The notes beneath the pieces are model-generated. The model ran no database searches. It had not been told where the DNA came from and saw only the letters and a list, made by a program, of their open reading frames with translations. The position numbers were made by a program, and so were the translations under genes. Shown piece by piece: positions 16,022-25,147 of a stretch of DNA of 64,000 bases (the first letter of the stretch is position 1; the number at the start of each line of letters is the position of its first letter). Source of the stretch: Tamaricihabitans halophyticus. Lineage in GTDB: Bacteria; Actinomycetota; Actinomycetes; Mycobacteriales; Pseudonocardiaceae. The stretch lies in NCBI RefSeq assembly GCF_004340875.1, contig NZ_SLXQ01000003.1, positions 310,001 to 374,000 on the forward strand, written 5' to 3'.

Positions 16022-17241
16022 GCGGCGAGAGTTTCACCGAGCACTTCGATGGCGGGTCAGCGGACGGTACGAACCCGAGCCTGGTCGTGGGTAGCCCGTG
16101 CATTCCCGGGCCGCCGCTACCACCGCCGGAGCTACCGGATTGTCCGGACGGTCCGCCACCGGAGCCAGAACCCGGCGAGGACGAGCTTGGCCAGTACGTC
16201 GACTGGGAAACCTGGTCGCATCCCGAACTCGCGCGGATGGCCGAGCCGGGCGATGGCCTCTACAACGCGGACGTAGCACTCTGGTCCGAGTGGAAGTCGG
16301 TTGGCGAGCAGTTGACCGAGGTTGGCGAGGATCTGCGCCGGCTGTTCAACGACGCGGCGGATACCTGGCAGGGAGTCGCCGCGCAGGCCGCGCGGGAACA
16401 CCTGGCCAGGCTGGCGAACTGGGCGGTCGACAACGGCGAGCTGGCGAACAAGATGGGCATCCTCGCACGGGAACAGGACCAGCACGCGGAAGTGATGCGT
16501 CGGGAGATGCCGCCGCCGATCATGACGGCGCAGGGCGGATCGGCCTCTGCCGCGCCTGTTTCAGACGGCGCGACCAGCCCGATGTCGGCCGGCGACTTCA
16601 GCAGTGCCCCGGGAATCGTCGCGGATCCGTCCGACTCCGATGGACCGGTGCAGGAGTCGCATCGGAAGGCCGCTGAGGTCATGAGTCGCTACCAAAAGGG
16701 CAGCTACAACGTGTACCAGCGGCTACCTGATTTCTCGCACCCGAACCCGGACGACCGAGTACGGAGCAATCCGCCCGAGCAGGACCAGCCGCGCCGCCGG
16801 CCGGATGATGAGGACGACAGCACGACGACATCGAGCACCCCAGGCGGCGGTGGTGGCACCGTAGGAGGTGGACCCGCCGGCACACCCGCAGGTGTGGGCA
16901 GCGGTGCCGGAGCGGGTGCCGCTGCGGGCGGTGCCGCCGTCGGCGGAGTGGCCGCCGGAATGCGCACCGGCGCCGAATCGCCAGTGCGTGCCGGCACGTT
17001 GACCGGTAGTGGCGAGGCCGGTGCGGCTGCCAGGGCCGCAAGCGCGGGGAGCGCCGCTGGCCAGGCCGGTGGTCGTGGCGGCATGATGGGCGGCGTGCCG
17101 ATGGGTGCCGGCATGGGTGCTGGGCGCGGCAACGACGAGGAGCGCAAGGTACCCAGCTACCTCACCGAGGATGAGGACATCTGGAAGGTCGACGGCAAGG
17201 TAGTGCCACCGGTGATCGGGGAGGAAAAGCGGCGTGCGTGA
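16018..17241 (+). CDS. PPE-like type VII secretion substrate
   Basis: 407 aa. A Pro-rich N-terminus (CIPGPPLPPPELPDCP) is followed by a helical domain with WQG at 117-119 (DTWQGVAAQAAREHL), a disordered Gly/Ala/Ser region (about 260-365), and the conserved end VPSYLTEDEDIWKVDGKVVPPVIGEE. That tail recurs in PPE-domain proteins of Pseudonocardiales. It overlaps the upstream WXG-like gene by 4 nt and the EspG gene by 8 nt. Export with the WXG partner and chaperoning by EspG are inferred. Confidence 0.7.
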   Translation: MSGESFTEHFDGGSADGTNPSLVVGSPCIPGPPLPPPELPDCPDGPPPEPEPGEDELGQYVDWETWSHPELARMAEPGDGLYNADVALWSEWKSVGEQLTEVGEDLRRLFNDAADTWQGVAAQAAREHLARLANWAVDNGELANKMGILAREQDQHAEVMRREMPPPIMTAQGGSASAAPVSDGATSPMSAGDFSSAPGIVADPSDSDGPVQESHRKAAEVMSRYQKGSYNVYQRLPDFSHPNPDDRVRSNPPEQDQPRRRPDDEDDSTTTSSTPGGGGGTVGGGPAGTPAGVGSGAGAGAAAGGAAVGGVAAGMRTGAESPVRAGTLTGSGEAGAAARAASAGSAAGQAGGRGGMMGGVPMGAGMGAGRGNDEERKVPSYLTEDEDIWKVDGKVVPPVIGEEKRRA

Positions 17242-18001
17242 CGAGAACTCCGGCTGGATCCAGCTGAGTTCGGCCGAGTTCTTTCTGCTGTGGTCTTTCG
17301 CGGAACTCGGTGAGTTCCCGGTGCCGCTGAACGTCGCGCATGTCGGCCGTACTGAAGCGCACCGTGCCCGACTGGTCGAGGAGGCCAGCCGGACGCTGAC
17401 CGAGCGTGGGCTTGGCACGGTACATGCGCCAGCCCGTGATCTCGGTATCTATCTCCGGTTGCTCGCCGATCACAAGCTGTCCGTGGATCTGCATGCCGAG
17501 GGCCAGGGCGCGGGATTGCGGGCGATGACCGTGTCCGGCTCGTCCGGCGTTGCCGGGGCGGCGATCGTCGGTAACGAGGTGCGGATCGGACCGGTGGGCG
17601 ATCATGGCATGATCTCCGCGCTGCTCGCCGCGCTCCCGGAGTTGCCGGCTGGCAACGGGATGGGCGCGAATGTGCGCTGGGACGATTACCTGCGCGCCTG
17701 TGCGGAAGGTGATCGACACGGGGTTTCCGGCTTCGTCGAGATACTGCGGGATTCCGGGGTCCGTGGCGCGGAGGCGAATACCATCGCCACGGCCGTTTCC
17801 GAGCGAGTCGGCGGCGGTCGGCTGGGCTGCAGTGTGCGCGGGGTGCGCGGGCGGGCTCGGACCCCGCATACGGTGAACTGGGTGGATACCCCACATGGCA
17901 GGTACAGCGTTCGACGTGGCGGCGACTGGGTGATGGTCACCCCGGTGAGCACCAACCAGCTGCGCGCGATGGCCGAGGAAATGGTCGACGACCTCCGCTG
18001 A
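17234..18001 (+). CDS. EspG-family T7SS chaperone
   Basis: 255 aa, beginning VRDENSGWIQLSSAEFFLLWSFAELGEFPVPL, the typical EspG N-terminus. The C-terminus has GRYSVRRGGDWVMVTPVSTNQLRAMAEEMV. EspG proteins bind cytosolic PE/PPE-type substrates and keep them export-ready. GTG start at 17234. No EccBCDE or MycP gene is in the window, so the secretion machine must be encoded elsewhere. It converges with the RpiR regulator, leaving 8 nt. Confidence 0.8.
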   Translation: MRDENSGWIQLSSAEFFLLWSFAELGEFPVPLNVAHVGRTEAHRARLVEEASRTLTERGLGTVHAPARDLGIYLRLLADHKLSVDLHAEGQGAGLRAMTVSGSSGVAGAAIVGNEVRIGPVGDHGMISALLAALPELPAGNGMGANVRWDDYLRACAEGDRHGVSGFVEILRDSGVRGAEANTIATAVSERVGGGRLGCSVRGVRGRARTPHTVNWVDTPHGRYSVRRGGDWVMVTPVSTNQLRAMAEEMVDDLR

Positions 18002-18009
18002 CGCGCACG

Positions 18010-18870
18010 CTAGTGGAACAGGCGCATCCGCGCCCAGGCCGCTTCGGTCCGCTCCATCGCGCGCTGGCACTCCGGCCCGGCGAGTACGGTCAATTCCGCG
18101 AGAATCCCGTGCACTACGGCCATCGCTGGAGTGAGTGAGGGAAACGAGCTGACGCCCTCGCTCGGCACGATGATCACGTGATCGGATACCTCGGCGAGCG
18201 GCGAGCTGCCGAGATCGGTGATCGCGCAGGTGGTGACGCCTTGCTCGCGGGCGATCCGGCTCGCCTCGAGCACTTCCTTCGGCAACCACCACAGGTTTAC
18301 CGCTAGTAGACAGTCCTGCTTGGTCAACCGGGTGACGGTATTCGCCAGCTGCGTGCCGAAGTGTCGCTCGAGCAGCACGTCCATGCCCATACTCGTGCTC
18401 GCGTGCGCGAGCTGGACGCCGGGCGCGGCGAAGGTGCCCGAGCCGATCACCACGGTTCTGGACGCGGCCGTGATGGCGCCGGCGATCGCGCGAATCGCCT
18501 CCATATCAACGGTGCGTGCCAGCAACGCGAGGCTTTCCATATCGCGCTGGATCGCCTCCGCGGCGGGGTTGCTCGGGTTGTCGCCGTGTTCGGCGAGTAC
18601 CTGCGGCGCGGACAGCGAGGCGAGGTAGCGGTTGCGCAGTTCCAGCCGCAGTTGCGGCCAGCCGGAGAAACCCAGTTGCCGCGCCGTGCGTACCACGGTC
18701 GCCACGTTCACCGCTGCCCGCTCGGCGAGGTCGGCCGTCGACGCGTAGGAGGCCAGATGCGGCTGGGTCGCCAGGATATCCACGACTCGACTGGCCGCGG
18801 GGCCAAGCGCGACCTCGCCCGCTCGCCCGGCCAGCCAGTCCTGGACCGTTGTCGAACCCGGTGCGCCCAT
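18010..18870 (-). CDS. MurR/RpiR family regulator (HTH + SIS domain)
   Basis: 286 aa. The N-terminal HTH (LASYASTADLAERAAVNVATVVRTARQLGFSGWPQLR) is followed by a SIS sugar-phosphate-binding domain (TVVIGSGTFAAPGVQLAH; CLLAVNLWWLPKEVLEASRIAREQGVTTCAITD). Such regulators usually respond to phosphosugars, although many control other catabolic genes. It is divergent from the symporter/amidohydrolase operon and is its probable controller. Confidence 0.85.
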   Translation of the reverse strand: MGAPGSTTVQDWLAGRAGEVALGPAASRVVDILATQPHLASYASTADLAERAAVNVATVVRTARQLGFSGWPQLRLELRNRYLASLSAPQVLAEHGDNPSNPAAEAIQRDMESLALLARTVDMEAIRAIAGAITAASRTVVIGSGTFAAPGVQLAHASTSMGMDVLLERHFGTQLANTVTRLTKQDCLLAVNLWWLPKEVLEASRIAREQGVTTCAITDLGSSPLAEVSDHVIIVPSEGVSSFPSLTPAMAVVHGILAELTVLAGPECQRAMERTEAAWARMRLFH

Positions 18871-18935
18871 CCCTTACCTCCCACCCTCGGCAGCCGGCTC
18901 CCAGCGTATTGCCACCCGCGATGTGTACAACAAAT

Positions 18936-18963
18936 ATTGCATCAATCGAATGAGTGATGTAAC
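18936..18963. promoter_or_regulatory. Candidate RpiR operator
   Basis: TTGCATCA (18938-18945) faces TGATGTAA (18955-18962) as an inverted repeat with one mismatch. TATTGCATC is also repeated directly at 18935 and 18964, 29 bp apart. The site is in the divergent promoter region. Confidence 0.4.
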
Positions 18964-18994
18964 TATTGCATCCACTTCGGCGTTCGGAGGCGGA

Positions 18995-20413
18995 ATGCAA
19001 ACGGTGCATCTGGCAATGCTCATCGGCTACCTCGCGGTGATGCTTGCGATCGGCCTCTATTTCTCCAGGGCAAGCAAGATCCGCAGCGGTGAGGAGTTCC
19101 TGTTCGCCGGCCGGCGGCTGCCGCGCATCGTGCTGATCGGCACGCTGCTTGCCACCTGGGTTGGCTCCGGCACGGTGATCGGCGGCGCGAACTTCGCGTA
19201 CAACTACGGCCCGCTCGCCGCGATGATCTTCTTCGGCGGCACGCCGGTCGGCATCATCATCCTGTACTTCGCGGCGGCCAAACTGCGCAAACTGTCCAAC
19301 CACACCATTCCGGAACTGCTCGAACTGCGGTTCGGGCACGGGGTCCGGATGGTTGGTGCCGTGGTGATCCTGCTCGCCTACGTGGGGATCACCGCATACC
19401 AGTTCATCGGCGGCGGCTACATCATCAGCCTGGTGACGCCACTTTCGGCTGGCCAGGCGACCGCGCTCGTCGCCGTGGTGGTGACCTTCCTTGCCTTCTC
19501 CGGCGGGCTCTTCTCGGTGGCGTGGACGGACTTCCTCTCCGCGGTACTGATCGTGTTCTCGCTACTTGCCGCGGTGCCGATCGTGCTTGTCGCGATTGGT
19601 TCGCCAGCCGAGTTCATTGCCCAGCTTCCGGAGAGCTCGCGGACACTCTCCGGTGGGCTCGACTTCATGCAGCTACTCGGTTACTTCCTGCCCCTGCTGT
19701 TGCTGATCCTCGCCGACCAGAACCTGTACCAGCGGCTTGCCGCGGCCCGCGACGCCGGAACTGCGCGTAAGTCAACCATTGGTTTCTTCCTGGCCAGCTT
19801 CCTGATCACCATCCCGGTGGCGATTCTCGCCGCTGGCGCCTCGATCCTGCTGCCCAAGCTGGCCGACCCGGACGCCGCGGTGCTTTCCCTGGCCTCCGAA
19901 GGGGTCCTGCCCGCCGTGCTCGGCGGAGTGCTGCTCGCCGGCACGCTGGCGTTCATCGTGACCACCGCTACCTCGTTCATGCTCTCGGTCGGCGGCAACA
20001 TCCTCTACGACGTCTACATTAGACACACAAAGCGGGAGGTCGGCGACGCCGCGCGACTGCGGCTGCACCGGCTGGCGGTGCTGCTGGTCGCGGTGCTCGC
20101 CTACGGCATGGGCCAGTTCTTCCCGACCGTGCTTGATCTTCAGGTCTACTCCTACACCGTGTACGGCGTGGCGGTCACCCCGGCGGTACTCGCGGTGCTC
20201 TTCTGGCGCAGGGTCACCACCTTCGGCGCACTGGCCAGCATGCTGCTCGGCACGGTGACCCTGCTGGTCTGGGAGTTCGGTCTGGACAAGCCGATGGAGT
20301 GGAACGCCGTGGTGATCGCGCTGCCCGCGGCGCTGCTCGGGCTGGTCCTTGGCAGCCTGCTGACCAAACCGAACGAAGAGCGGCAACGCAAGCTCGCCGA
20401 AGCAATGCGCTGA
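18995..20413 (+). CDS. Sodium:solute symporter (SSS family)
   Basis: 472 aa with about 13 helices and the N-terminal FAGRRLPRIVLIGTLLATWVGSGTVIGG motif of the SSS/PutP family. The start ATG 18995 follows CGGAGGCGG. An earlier in-frame ATG (18950) lies inside the operator-like inverted repeat, so it is not preferred. It forms an operon with two amidohydrolases (15 nt and then 4 nt overlap), pointing to uptake of the compound they hydrolyse. The substrate is unknown. Confidence 0.88.
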   Translation: MQTVHLAMLIGYLAVMLAIGLYFSRASKIRSGEEFLFAGRRLPRIVLIGTLLATWVGSGTVIGGANFAYNYGPLAAMIFFGGTPVGIIILYFAAAKLRKLSNHTIPELLELRFGHGVRMVGAVVILLAYVGITAYQFIGGGYIISLVTPLSAGQATALVAVVVTFLAFSGGLFSVAWTDFLSAVLIVFSLLAAVPIVLVAIGSPAEFIAQLPESSRTLSGGLDFMQLLGYFLPLLLLILADQNLYQRLAAARDAGTARKSTIGFFLASFLITIPVAILAAGASILLPKLADPDAAVLSLASEGVLPAVLGGVLLAGTLAFIVTTATSFMLSVGGNILYDVYIRHTKREVGDAARLRLHRLAVLLVAVLAYGMGQFFPTVLDLQVYSYTVYGVAVTPAVLAVLFWRRVTTFGALASMLLGTVTLLVWEFGLDKPMEWNAVVIALPAALLGLVLGSLLTKPNEERQRKLAEAMR

Positions 20414-20427
20414 GAAGGGTGCCCTTG

Positions 20428-21648
20428 ATGGAAGATGTACTTCTCGACAACGCGACCGTACTTGACGTGCGTACCGGTGAGCTGTTGCCGGACCGTCGGG
20501 TACTCGTCCACGATGGACTGATCGCCGAAGTCGGCGGTACGGAGGTCGCCGCGTCCGGCGCGCGGGTGGTCGACCTGGCGGGTAAGACCGTACTGCCCGG
20601 CCTGATCGACGCGCATGTGCACGTCACGGCGGTCACCGCGGACCTCGCCGCGCAGGCCGAATGGTCCCCGAACTATGTGGCCGCACGGAGCGGGCGGATC
20701 CTGCGGGACATGCTGCTGCGCGGCTTCACCACGGTTCGCGATGTCGGCGGCGCGGACTACGGGCTCGCCGAGGCGGTGGCCGAGGGGCTGCTTCCCGGGC
20801 CCCGGATCGTCTTCGGCGGTAAGGCACTCTCGCAGACTGGCGGGCACGCTGATCTGCGCCATCGCGGGCGACTCGCCTTTGACCAGCATCGCTGTTGCCC
20901 GAGCATGGGAGTGGTCTGTGACGGCGTGCCGGAGGTGCGCAGGGCGACGCGGGAACAGCTGCGCACCGGCGCCGATCACATCAAGATCATGCTTTCCGGG
21001 GGTGTCGCCTCACCGACCGACCGGGTGGACTCCACCCAGTTCGCGATCGAGGAGATCCGTGCCATTGTGGAGGAAGCCGAGGCGGCCAACCGTTACGTGA
21101 CCGGGCATGCCTATACCGCGGCGGCGATCAACCGAGGGTTGGCCAACGGGGTGCGCTGCATCGAACACGGCAATCTGCTCGACGACACGAGCCTTGCGCT
21201 GTTCCGCGAACACGACGCCTTCCTCGTGCCCACGCTGGTGACCTACCACCAGCTCGCCGCGGCAGGACTGGACTACGGGTTACCACCGGAATCGCACCGG
21301 AAGGTCGATGATGTGCTCGGGCGCGGTCTGGACGCCCTGCGGCGTGCGTACGAGGCTGGCGTGAACCTGGTCTACGGCACGGATCTGCTCGGTGGCATGC
21401 ATCCGCATCAGCTCGGCGAGTTCGCGATCCGGGCGCAGGTGCAGCCGCCGATCGAGGTGATTCGCGCGGCCACGGTGAACGCGGCCCGATTGCTGCGGAT
21501 GACTGGCGAAGTCGGCGAGGTCATTCCGGGCGCGACCGCGGATCTGCTCATTGTGGACGGTGATCCGACCACGGATATCGGGATACTTGACGGTTCGCGC
21601 CATGAGTTCGTGATGCGCGCCGGGCAGCTGCACGAGGTGCGCGGATGA
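20428..21648 (+). CDS. Metal-dependent amidohydrolase (imidazolonepropionase/prolidase-like)
   Basis: 406 aa amidohydrolase-superfamily enzyme. Metal ligands: DAHVH (about 70-74), the lysine in HIKIMLSGG, the histidines in VTGHAYT and CIEHGN, and the Asp in VYGTDLLGG. The cluster is compatible with a binuclear TIM-barrel hydrolase of the Xaa-Pro dipeptidase/Sgx9260 type. The start MEDVLLDNATVLDV follows AGAAGGG. It is translationally coupled to the next, paralogous gene. Confidence 0.85.
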   Translation: MEDVLLDNATVLDVRTGELLPDRRVLVHDGLIAEVGGTEVAASGARVVDLAGKTVLPGLIDAHVHVTAVTADLAAQAEWSPNYVAARSGRILRDMLLRGFTTVRDVGGADYGLAEAVAEGLLPGPRIVFGGKALSQTGGHADLRHRGRLAFDQHRCCPSMGVVCDGVPEVRRATREQLRTGADHIKIMLSGGVASPTDRVDSTQFAIEEIRAIVEEAEAANRYVTGHAYTAAAINRGLANGVRCIEHGNLLDDTSLALFREHDAFLVPTLVTYHQLAAAGLDYGLPPESHRKVDDVLGRGLDALRRAYEAGVNLVYGTDLLGGMHPHQLGEFAIRAQVQPPIEVIRAATVNAARLLRMTGEVGEVIPGATADLLIVDGDPTTDIGILDGSRHEFVMRAGQLHEVRG

Positions 21649-22838
21649 GCATGGTGTTGCGGCACGGCATGGTCTGGGACGGGCTGGCCAGCGAACCGAT
21701 ACCAGCGGATCTGCTGCTGGACGACGGGGTGATCAGCGGGGTGTACGGCGTGGGAAAGGCGCCTGGCGGTGCGCTCGAGGTAGCGCTGGACGGCGCCTTC
21801 GTGGTCCCTGGGTTGGTGGACAGCCACGTGCATCTGGTGTGGTCGGGCGGGCCGGATCCGGTTCGGGTCGTGGACTCCGAGGGCGAGCAGCTGACCGTGG
21901 TGCGCGCGGTGGCCAACGCGCGAGCACAGCTGGACTCCGGGGTGACTATGGTGCGCGATCTCGGTAGCAACTGGGATATCGCGGTGACCGTGGCCCGCGC
22001 CATCGACAGGGGCATTGTGGACGGTCCGACGGTGGTGGCCGCCGGACGTACGGTGATCATGACTGGCGGACATGATCCGTTCTGGGGCATTTTCAGCGAC
22101 GGCGCCGATGCGGTGACCCGTGCGGTCCGGCAACAGGTGAGCATCGGCGCCGGGGTGCTCAAGACCGCGGCGACCGGTGGCGTCTACGGCCAGTCCGAGG
22201 GGGAGGAGATCGGCCAGAGCGAGCTCAGCTACGCGGAGCTGGCCGTATTGGCGAAGGAGGCGCACCGGTTCGGCAAGCGAGTCGCCGCGCACGCCCTTGG
22301 TACCGAGGGCATCCGCAACGCGGTGCGTGCCGGAGTGGACACCATCGAGCACGGGGTGTTCCTCACCGAGGAGATCGTCGAGGCGATGCGTACGCAGGGC
22401 ACGGTGCTCTGCCCCACACTGGCAACCTACCGTGCACTCGCGGAGGGCCCGGAGGTACCGGCCTACGCGGCGGAGAAGGCACGCACCGTGGTCACCGCAC
22501 ATCGGGAGAGTTTCGCGATGGCGCTGGACGCGGGGGTGCCGGTGATCGCCGGTACGGATGCGGGCGCTCCGCATATTGGGCATCCCTCGCTGGTCGCCGA
22601 ACTGGAGATGTTGCACGACTACGGCTTGCCGCTGTTGGATGCGCTGCGCGCGGGAACCTCGCGGGCGGCTACCGCACTTGACCGGGTGGGCGGGGTGATC
22701 CAGCCGGGCGCGCCGGCCGATCTGCTGATCGTCGAGGACGATCCGTTCCAGTCACTGGCCAACCTGCGCCGGGTGTGGGGCGTGGTCCGCCGCGGCACTC
22801 CAGTGTCCGCGCTGCGTAACCGCGTTCGGCACGGTTAG
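21645..22838 (+). CDS. Second metal-dependent amidohydrolase
   Basis: 397 aa paralogue of the preceding enzyme. DSHVHL, GVLKTAATGG, VAAHALGTEG, TIEHGV and AGTDAG provide the full ligand set. It overlaps the upstream stop by ATGA. Two related hydrolases next to one transporter suggest sequential or parallel cleavage of a family of amide or dipeptide substrates. The final codons coincide with a diverged copy of the interspersed repeat. Confidence 0.85.
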   Translation: MSMVLRHGMVWDGLASEPIPADLLLDDGVISGVYGVGKAPGGALEVALDGAFVVPGLVDSHVHLVWSGGPDPVRVVDSEGEQLTVVRAVANARAQLDSGVTMVRDLGSNWDIAVTVARAIDRGIVDGPTVVAAGRTVIMTGGHDPFWGIFSDGADAVTRAVRQQVSIGAGVLKTAATGGVYGQSEGEEIGQSELSYAELAVLAKEAHRFGKRVAAHALGTEGIRNAVRAGVDTIEHGVFLTEEIVEAMRTQGTVLCPTLATYRALAEGPEVPAYAAEKARTVVTAHRESFAMALDAGVPVIAGTDAGAPHIGHPSLVAELEMLHDYGLPLLDALRAGTSRAATALDRVGGVIQPGAPADLLIVEDDPFQSLANLRRVWGVVRRGTPVSALRNRVRHG

Positions 22839-22840
22839 CG
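22817..22840 (+). repeat. Interspersed 3'-end repeat, diverged copy overlapping a stop codon
   Basis: TAACCGCGTTC then 5 unrelated bases then GGTTAGCG: the outer 11 and 8 bases equal those of the copy at 301-324, only the AT-rich centre (TTTAA) is changed to GGCAC. It encodes the last seven residues and the stop of the amidohydrolase gene. Confidence 0.5.
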
Positions 22841-22892
22841 GGGGTGGGCGGGCCCTCGAGGGAAGGGCGCGCGGGCGATTAAGCTTGCCGGA

Positions 22893-24332
22893 GTGAGCGC
22901 TAAGCCTAGTATCCCGAACGTCCTCGCCAGCCGGTACGCCTCGGTCGAGCTTGCCGAACTCTGGTCGCCGGAGCACAAGATCAGGCTGGAGCGGGAGCTG
23001 TGGCTCGCGGTGCTGCGCGCGCAACTCGAGCTCGGCGTGCAGGTACCGGACGGTGATCGGGTACTCGCTGACTACCGGCGGGTGCTGCCAGAGGTGAACC
23101 TCGCCTCGATCGCCGAGCGGGAACGGGTGAGCAGGCACGACGTGAAGGCGCGTATCGAGGAGTTCAACGCGCTTGCCGGGCACGAGCAGGTGCACAAGGG
23201 GATGACCTCGCGGGACCTGACCGAGAACGTCGAGCAACTACAGATACGGCGCTCGCTCGAGCTGCTCCGCGGCCGGTTCGCGGCGGTACTCGGCAGGTTG
23301 ACCAGCCTGGCTGTACAGCACAGCGAGCTGGTGCTGGCCGGTCGCTCGCACAATGTCGCCGCGCAGGCCACCACGCTCGGCAAGCGGTTCGCTACGGTCG
23401 CGGACGAGTTGCTTGTCGCCTTCGAGCGGCTGACCGAGCTGATCGATCGCTATCCACTGCGTGGGATCAAGGGGCCGGTCGGCACCAGCCAGGACATGCT
23501 GGACATTCTCGGCGGCGACTCCTCCACTTTGGAATCTTTGGAGCGCCAAGTAGCCGAACATCTCGGCTTTGATCGGGTACTTGCCAGTGTCGGGCAGGTC
23601 TACCCGCGCTCGCTCGACTTCGACGTGGTGTCCACTTTGGTGCAGCTGGCCGCGGCGCCGTCCAGCCTGGCCAAGACGATCCGGTTGATGGCCGGGCATG
23701 AGCTGGTCACCGAGGGCTTCCAGCCAGGTCAGGTCGGTTCGAGCGCGATGCCGCACAAGATGAACACTCGATCCTGCGAGCGGGTGAACGGTTTCGCGGT
23801 GATCCTGCGCGGCTATGCCTCGATGACCGGGGAGCTTGCCGGTGACCAGTGGAACGAAGGAGACGTGTCCTGCTCGGTGGTGCGTAGGGTGGCGCTGCCG
23901 GACGCGTTCTTCGCGTTGGACGGCCTCGCGCAGACCTTCCTTACGGTGCTCGACGAGTTCGGCGCCTACCCGGCGGTGGTCGCTCGTGAGCTGGACCGCT
24001 ACCTGCCCTTCCTTGCCACCACCAAGATCCTGATGGCCGCGGTGCGCGCGGGTCTTGGCAGGGAAACCGCGCATGAGCTGATCAAGGAACATGCCGTCGC
24101 GGTGGCGCTGGCGATGCGCGAGGAGGGGATCGAGCGCAACGATCTGCTTGACCGGCTCGCCGCCGATGATCGTTTGCCGCTGAACAGGGACGAGCTGGCC
24201 GGGCTGATCGCCGACCGGCTTTCCTTCACCGGTGAGGCCGATGCACAAGTAAAATCGGTCGCCGCCCGAGTGTCCAATGTGTTAGACCGGTTCGGTGATG
24301 CGGCCGACTACCTGCCGGAGGCGATTTTGTGA
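22893..24332 (+). CDS. purB: Adenylosuccinate lyase
   Basis: 479 aa. Signature GSSAMPHKMN near residue 284, N-terminal VLASRYAS and HKGMTSRDLTENVEQ, and RSHNVAAQATTLGKR match PurB of the actinobacterial long type. It catalyses fumarate release from SAICAR and adenylosuccinate. GTG start at 22893. The stop overlaps the MOSC gene by 4 nt. It is the first of the purine genes in the window, in the order also seen in Mycobacterium. Confidence 0.95.
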   Translation: MSAKPSIPNVLASRYASVELAELWSPEHKIRLERELWLAVLRAQLELGVQVPDGDRVLADYRRVLPEVNLASIAERERVSRHDVKARIEEFNALAGHEQVHKGMTSRDLTENVEQLQIRRSLELLRGRFAAVLGRLTSLAVQHSELVLAGRSHNVAAQATTLGKRFATVADELLVAFERLTELIDRYPLRGIKGPVGTSQDMLDILGGDSSTLESLERQVAEHLGFDRVLASVGQVYPRSLDFDVVSTLVQLAAAPSSLAKTIRLMAGHELVTEGFQPGQVGSSAMPHKMNTRSCERVNGFAVILRGYASMTGELAGDQWNEGDVSCSVVRRVALPDAFFALDGLAQTFLTVLDEFGAYPAVVARELDRYLPFLATTKILMAAVRAGLGRETAHELIKEHAVAVALAMREEGIERNDLLDRLAADDRLPLNRDELAGLIADRLSFTGEADAQVKSVAARVSNVLDRFGDAADYLPEAIL

Positions 24333-25147
24333 CCGCGACCGTCGCCGAGCTCTGGTACTACCCAGTGAAAAGCTGTGCGGGCAGTCGAGTCCGCACCACG
24401 CGGGTGCTCGCGACGGGATTGGCGCAGGACCGATCATTCATGCTGGTGGACGCCGATGGTGGCGTGCTGACCCAGCGCAGGGCGCCCGCGCTGGCCGCGT
24501 TACGGCCGGAGCTGAACGCTGACGGCACGCGACTGCTACTGCGATGGCCGGATGGTGCCGAGTTCGACCATCCGGTGCGCTTCGCGGGCGAGCAGCTGGC
24601 CGTATCGGTGTTCGTGTGGGCCGGCACGGCAGTCGACCAGGGCGATGCGGTTGCCGAGTGGTTGACGAGCCGGCTTGGCATGCAATGCCGGCTGGTCCGG
24701 GCCGACGCGGAGCACGATCGCGTGGCGGCTGGCCGGCATGACAGCTTGCTGTACTTCGCGGATTCGGGCGCGCTGCTCGTCACCTCACTGTCCTCTTTGG
24801 ATGGACTGAATGAGCGCATTCTGGAATCTGGCGGCGATCCGGTACCGATGAGCCGGTTCCGGCCGAATATCGTGGTGCGCGGCTGGGCGCGGGCGCATAC
24901 CGAAGATCGGGTGCACACGTTGACGATCGGCACCGCGAAACTCGGTTTCGGCAAGGATTGTGTTCGCTGCGCGGTACCCACCGTGGATCAGGAAACCGGG
25001 CGCAAGGCAGGGCCGGAACCGATTCGTACGCTGGCGAGCTACCGGCGCGCCCCGGATGGTGGCGTGACCTTCGGGATGAAAGCGGCCGTGCTCGGCGAAG
25101 GTGAGATCAGCGAGGGCGACCAGCTCATCGTGCACGACTGGTCCTAG
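24329..25147 (+). CDS. MOSC-domain protein (mARC-like)
   Basis: 272 aa with an N-terminal MOSC beta-barrel domain (ELWYYPVKSCAGSRV) and a C-terminal MOSC domain including the molybdenum-ligand cysteine context GKDCVRCAVPTVDQETG. Family members bind molybdenum cofactor and reduce N-hydroxylated compounds, or transfer sulfur. GTG start overlapping purB by 4 nt. It converges with the SAM-hydrolase gene with a 4-nt overlap of the ends. Confidence 0.83.
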   Translation: MTATVAELWYYPVKSCAGSRVRTTRVLATGLAQDRSFMLVDADGGVLTQRRAPALAALRPELNADGTRLLLRWPDGAEFDHPVRFAGEQLAVSVFVWAGTAVDQGDAVAEWLTSRLGMQCRLVRADAEHDRVAAGRHDSLLYFADSGALLVTSLSSLDGLNERILESGGDPVPMSRFRPNIVVRGWARAHTEDRVHTLTIGTAKLGFGKDCVRCAVPTVDQETGRKAGPEPIRTLASYRRAPDGGVTFGMKAAVLGEGEISEGDQLIVHDWS

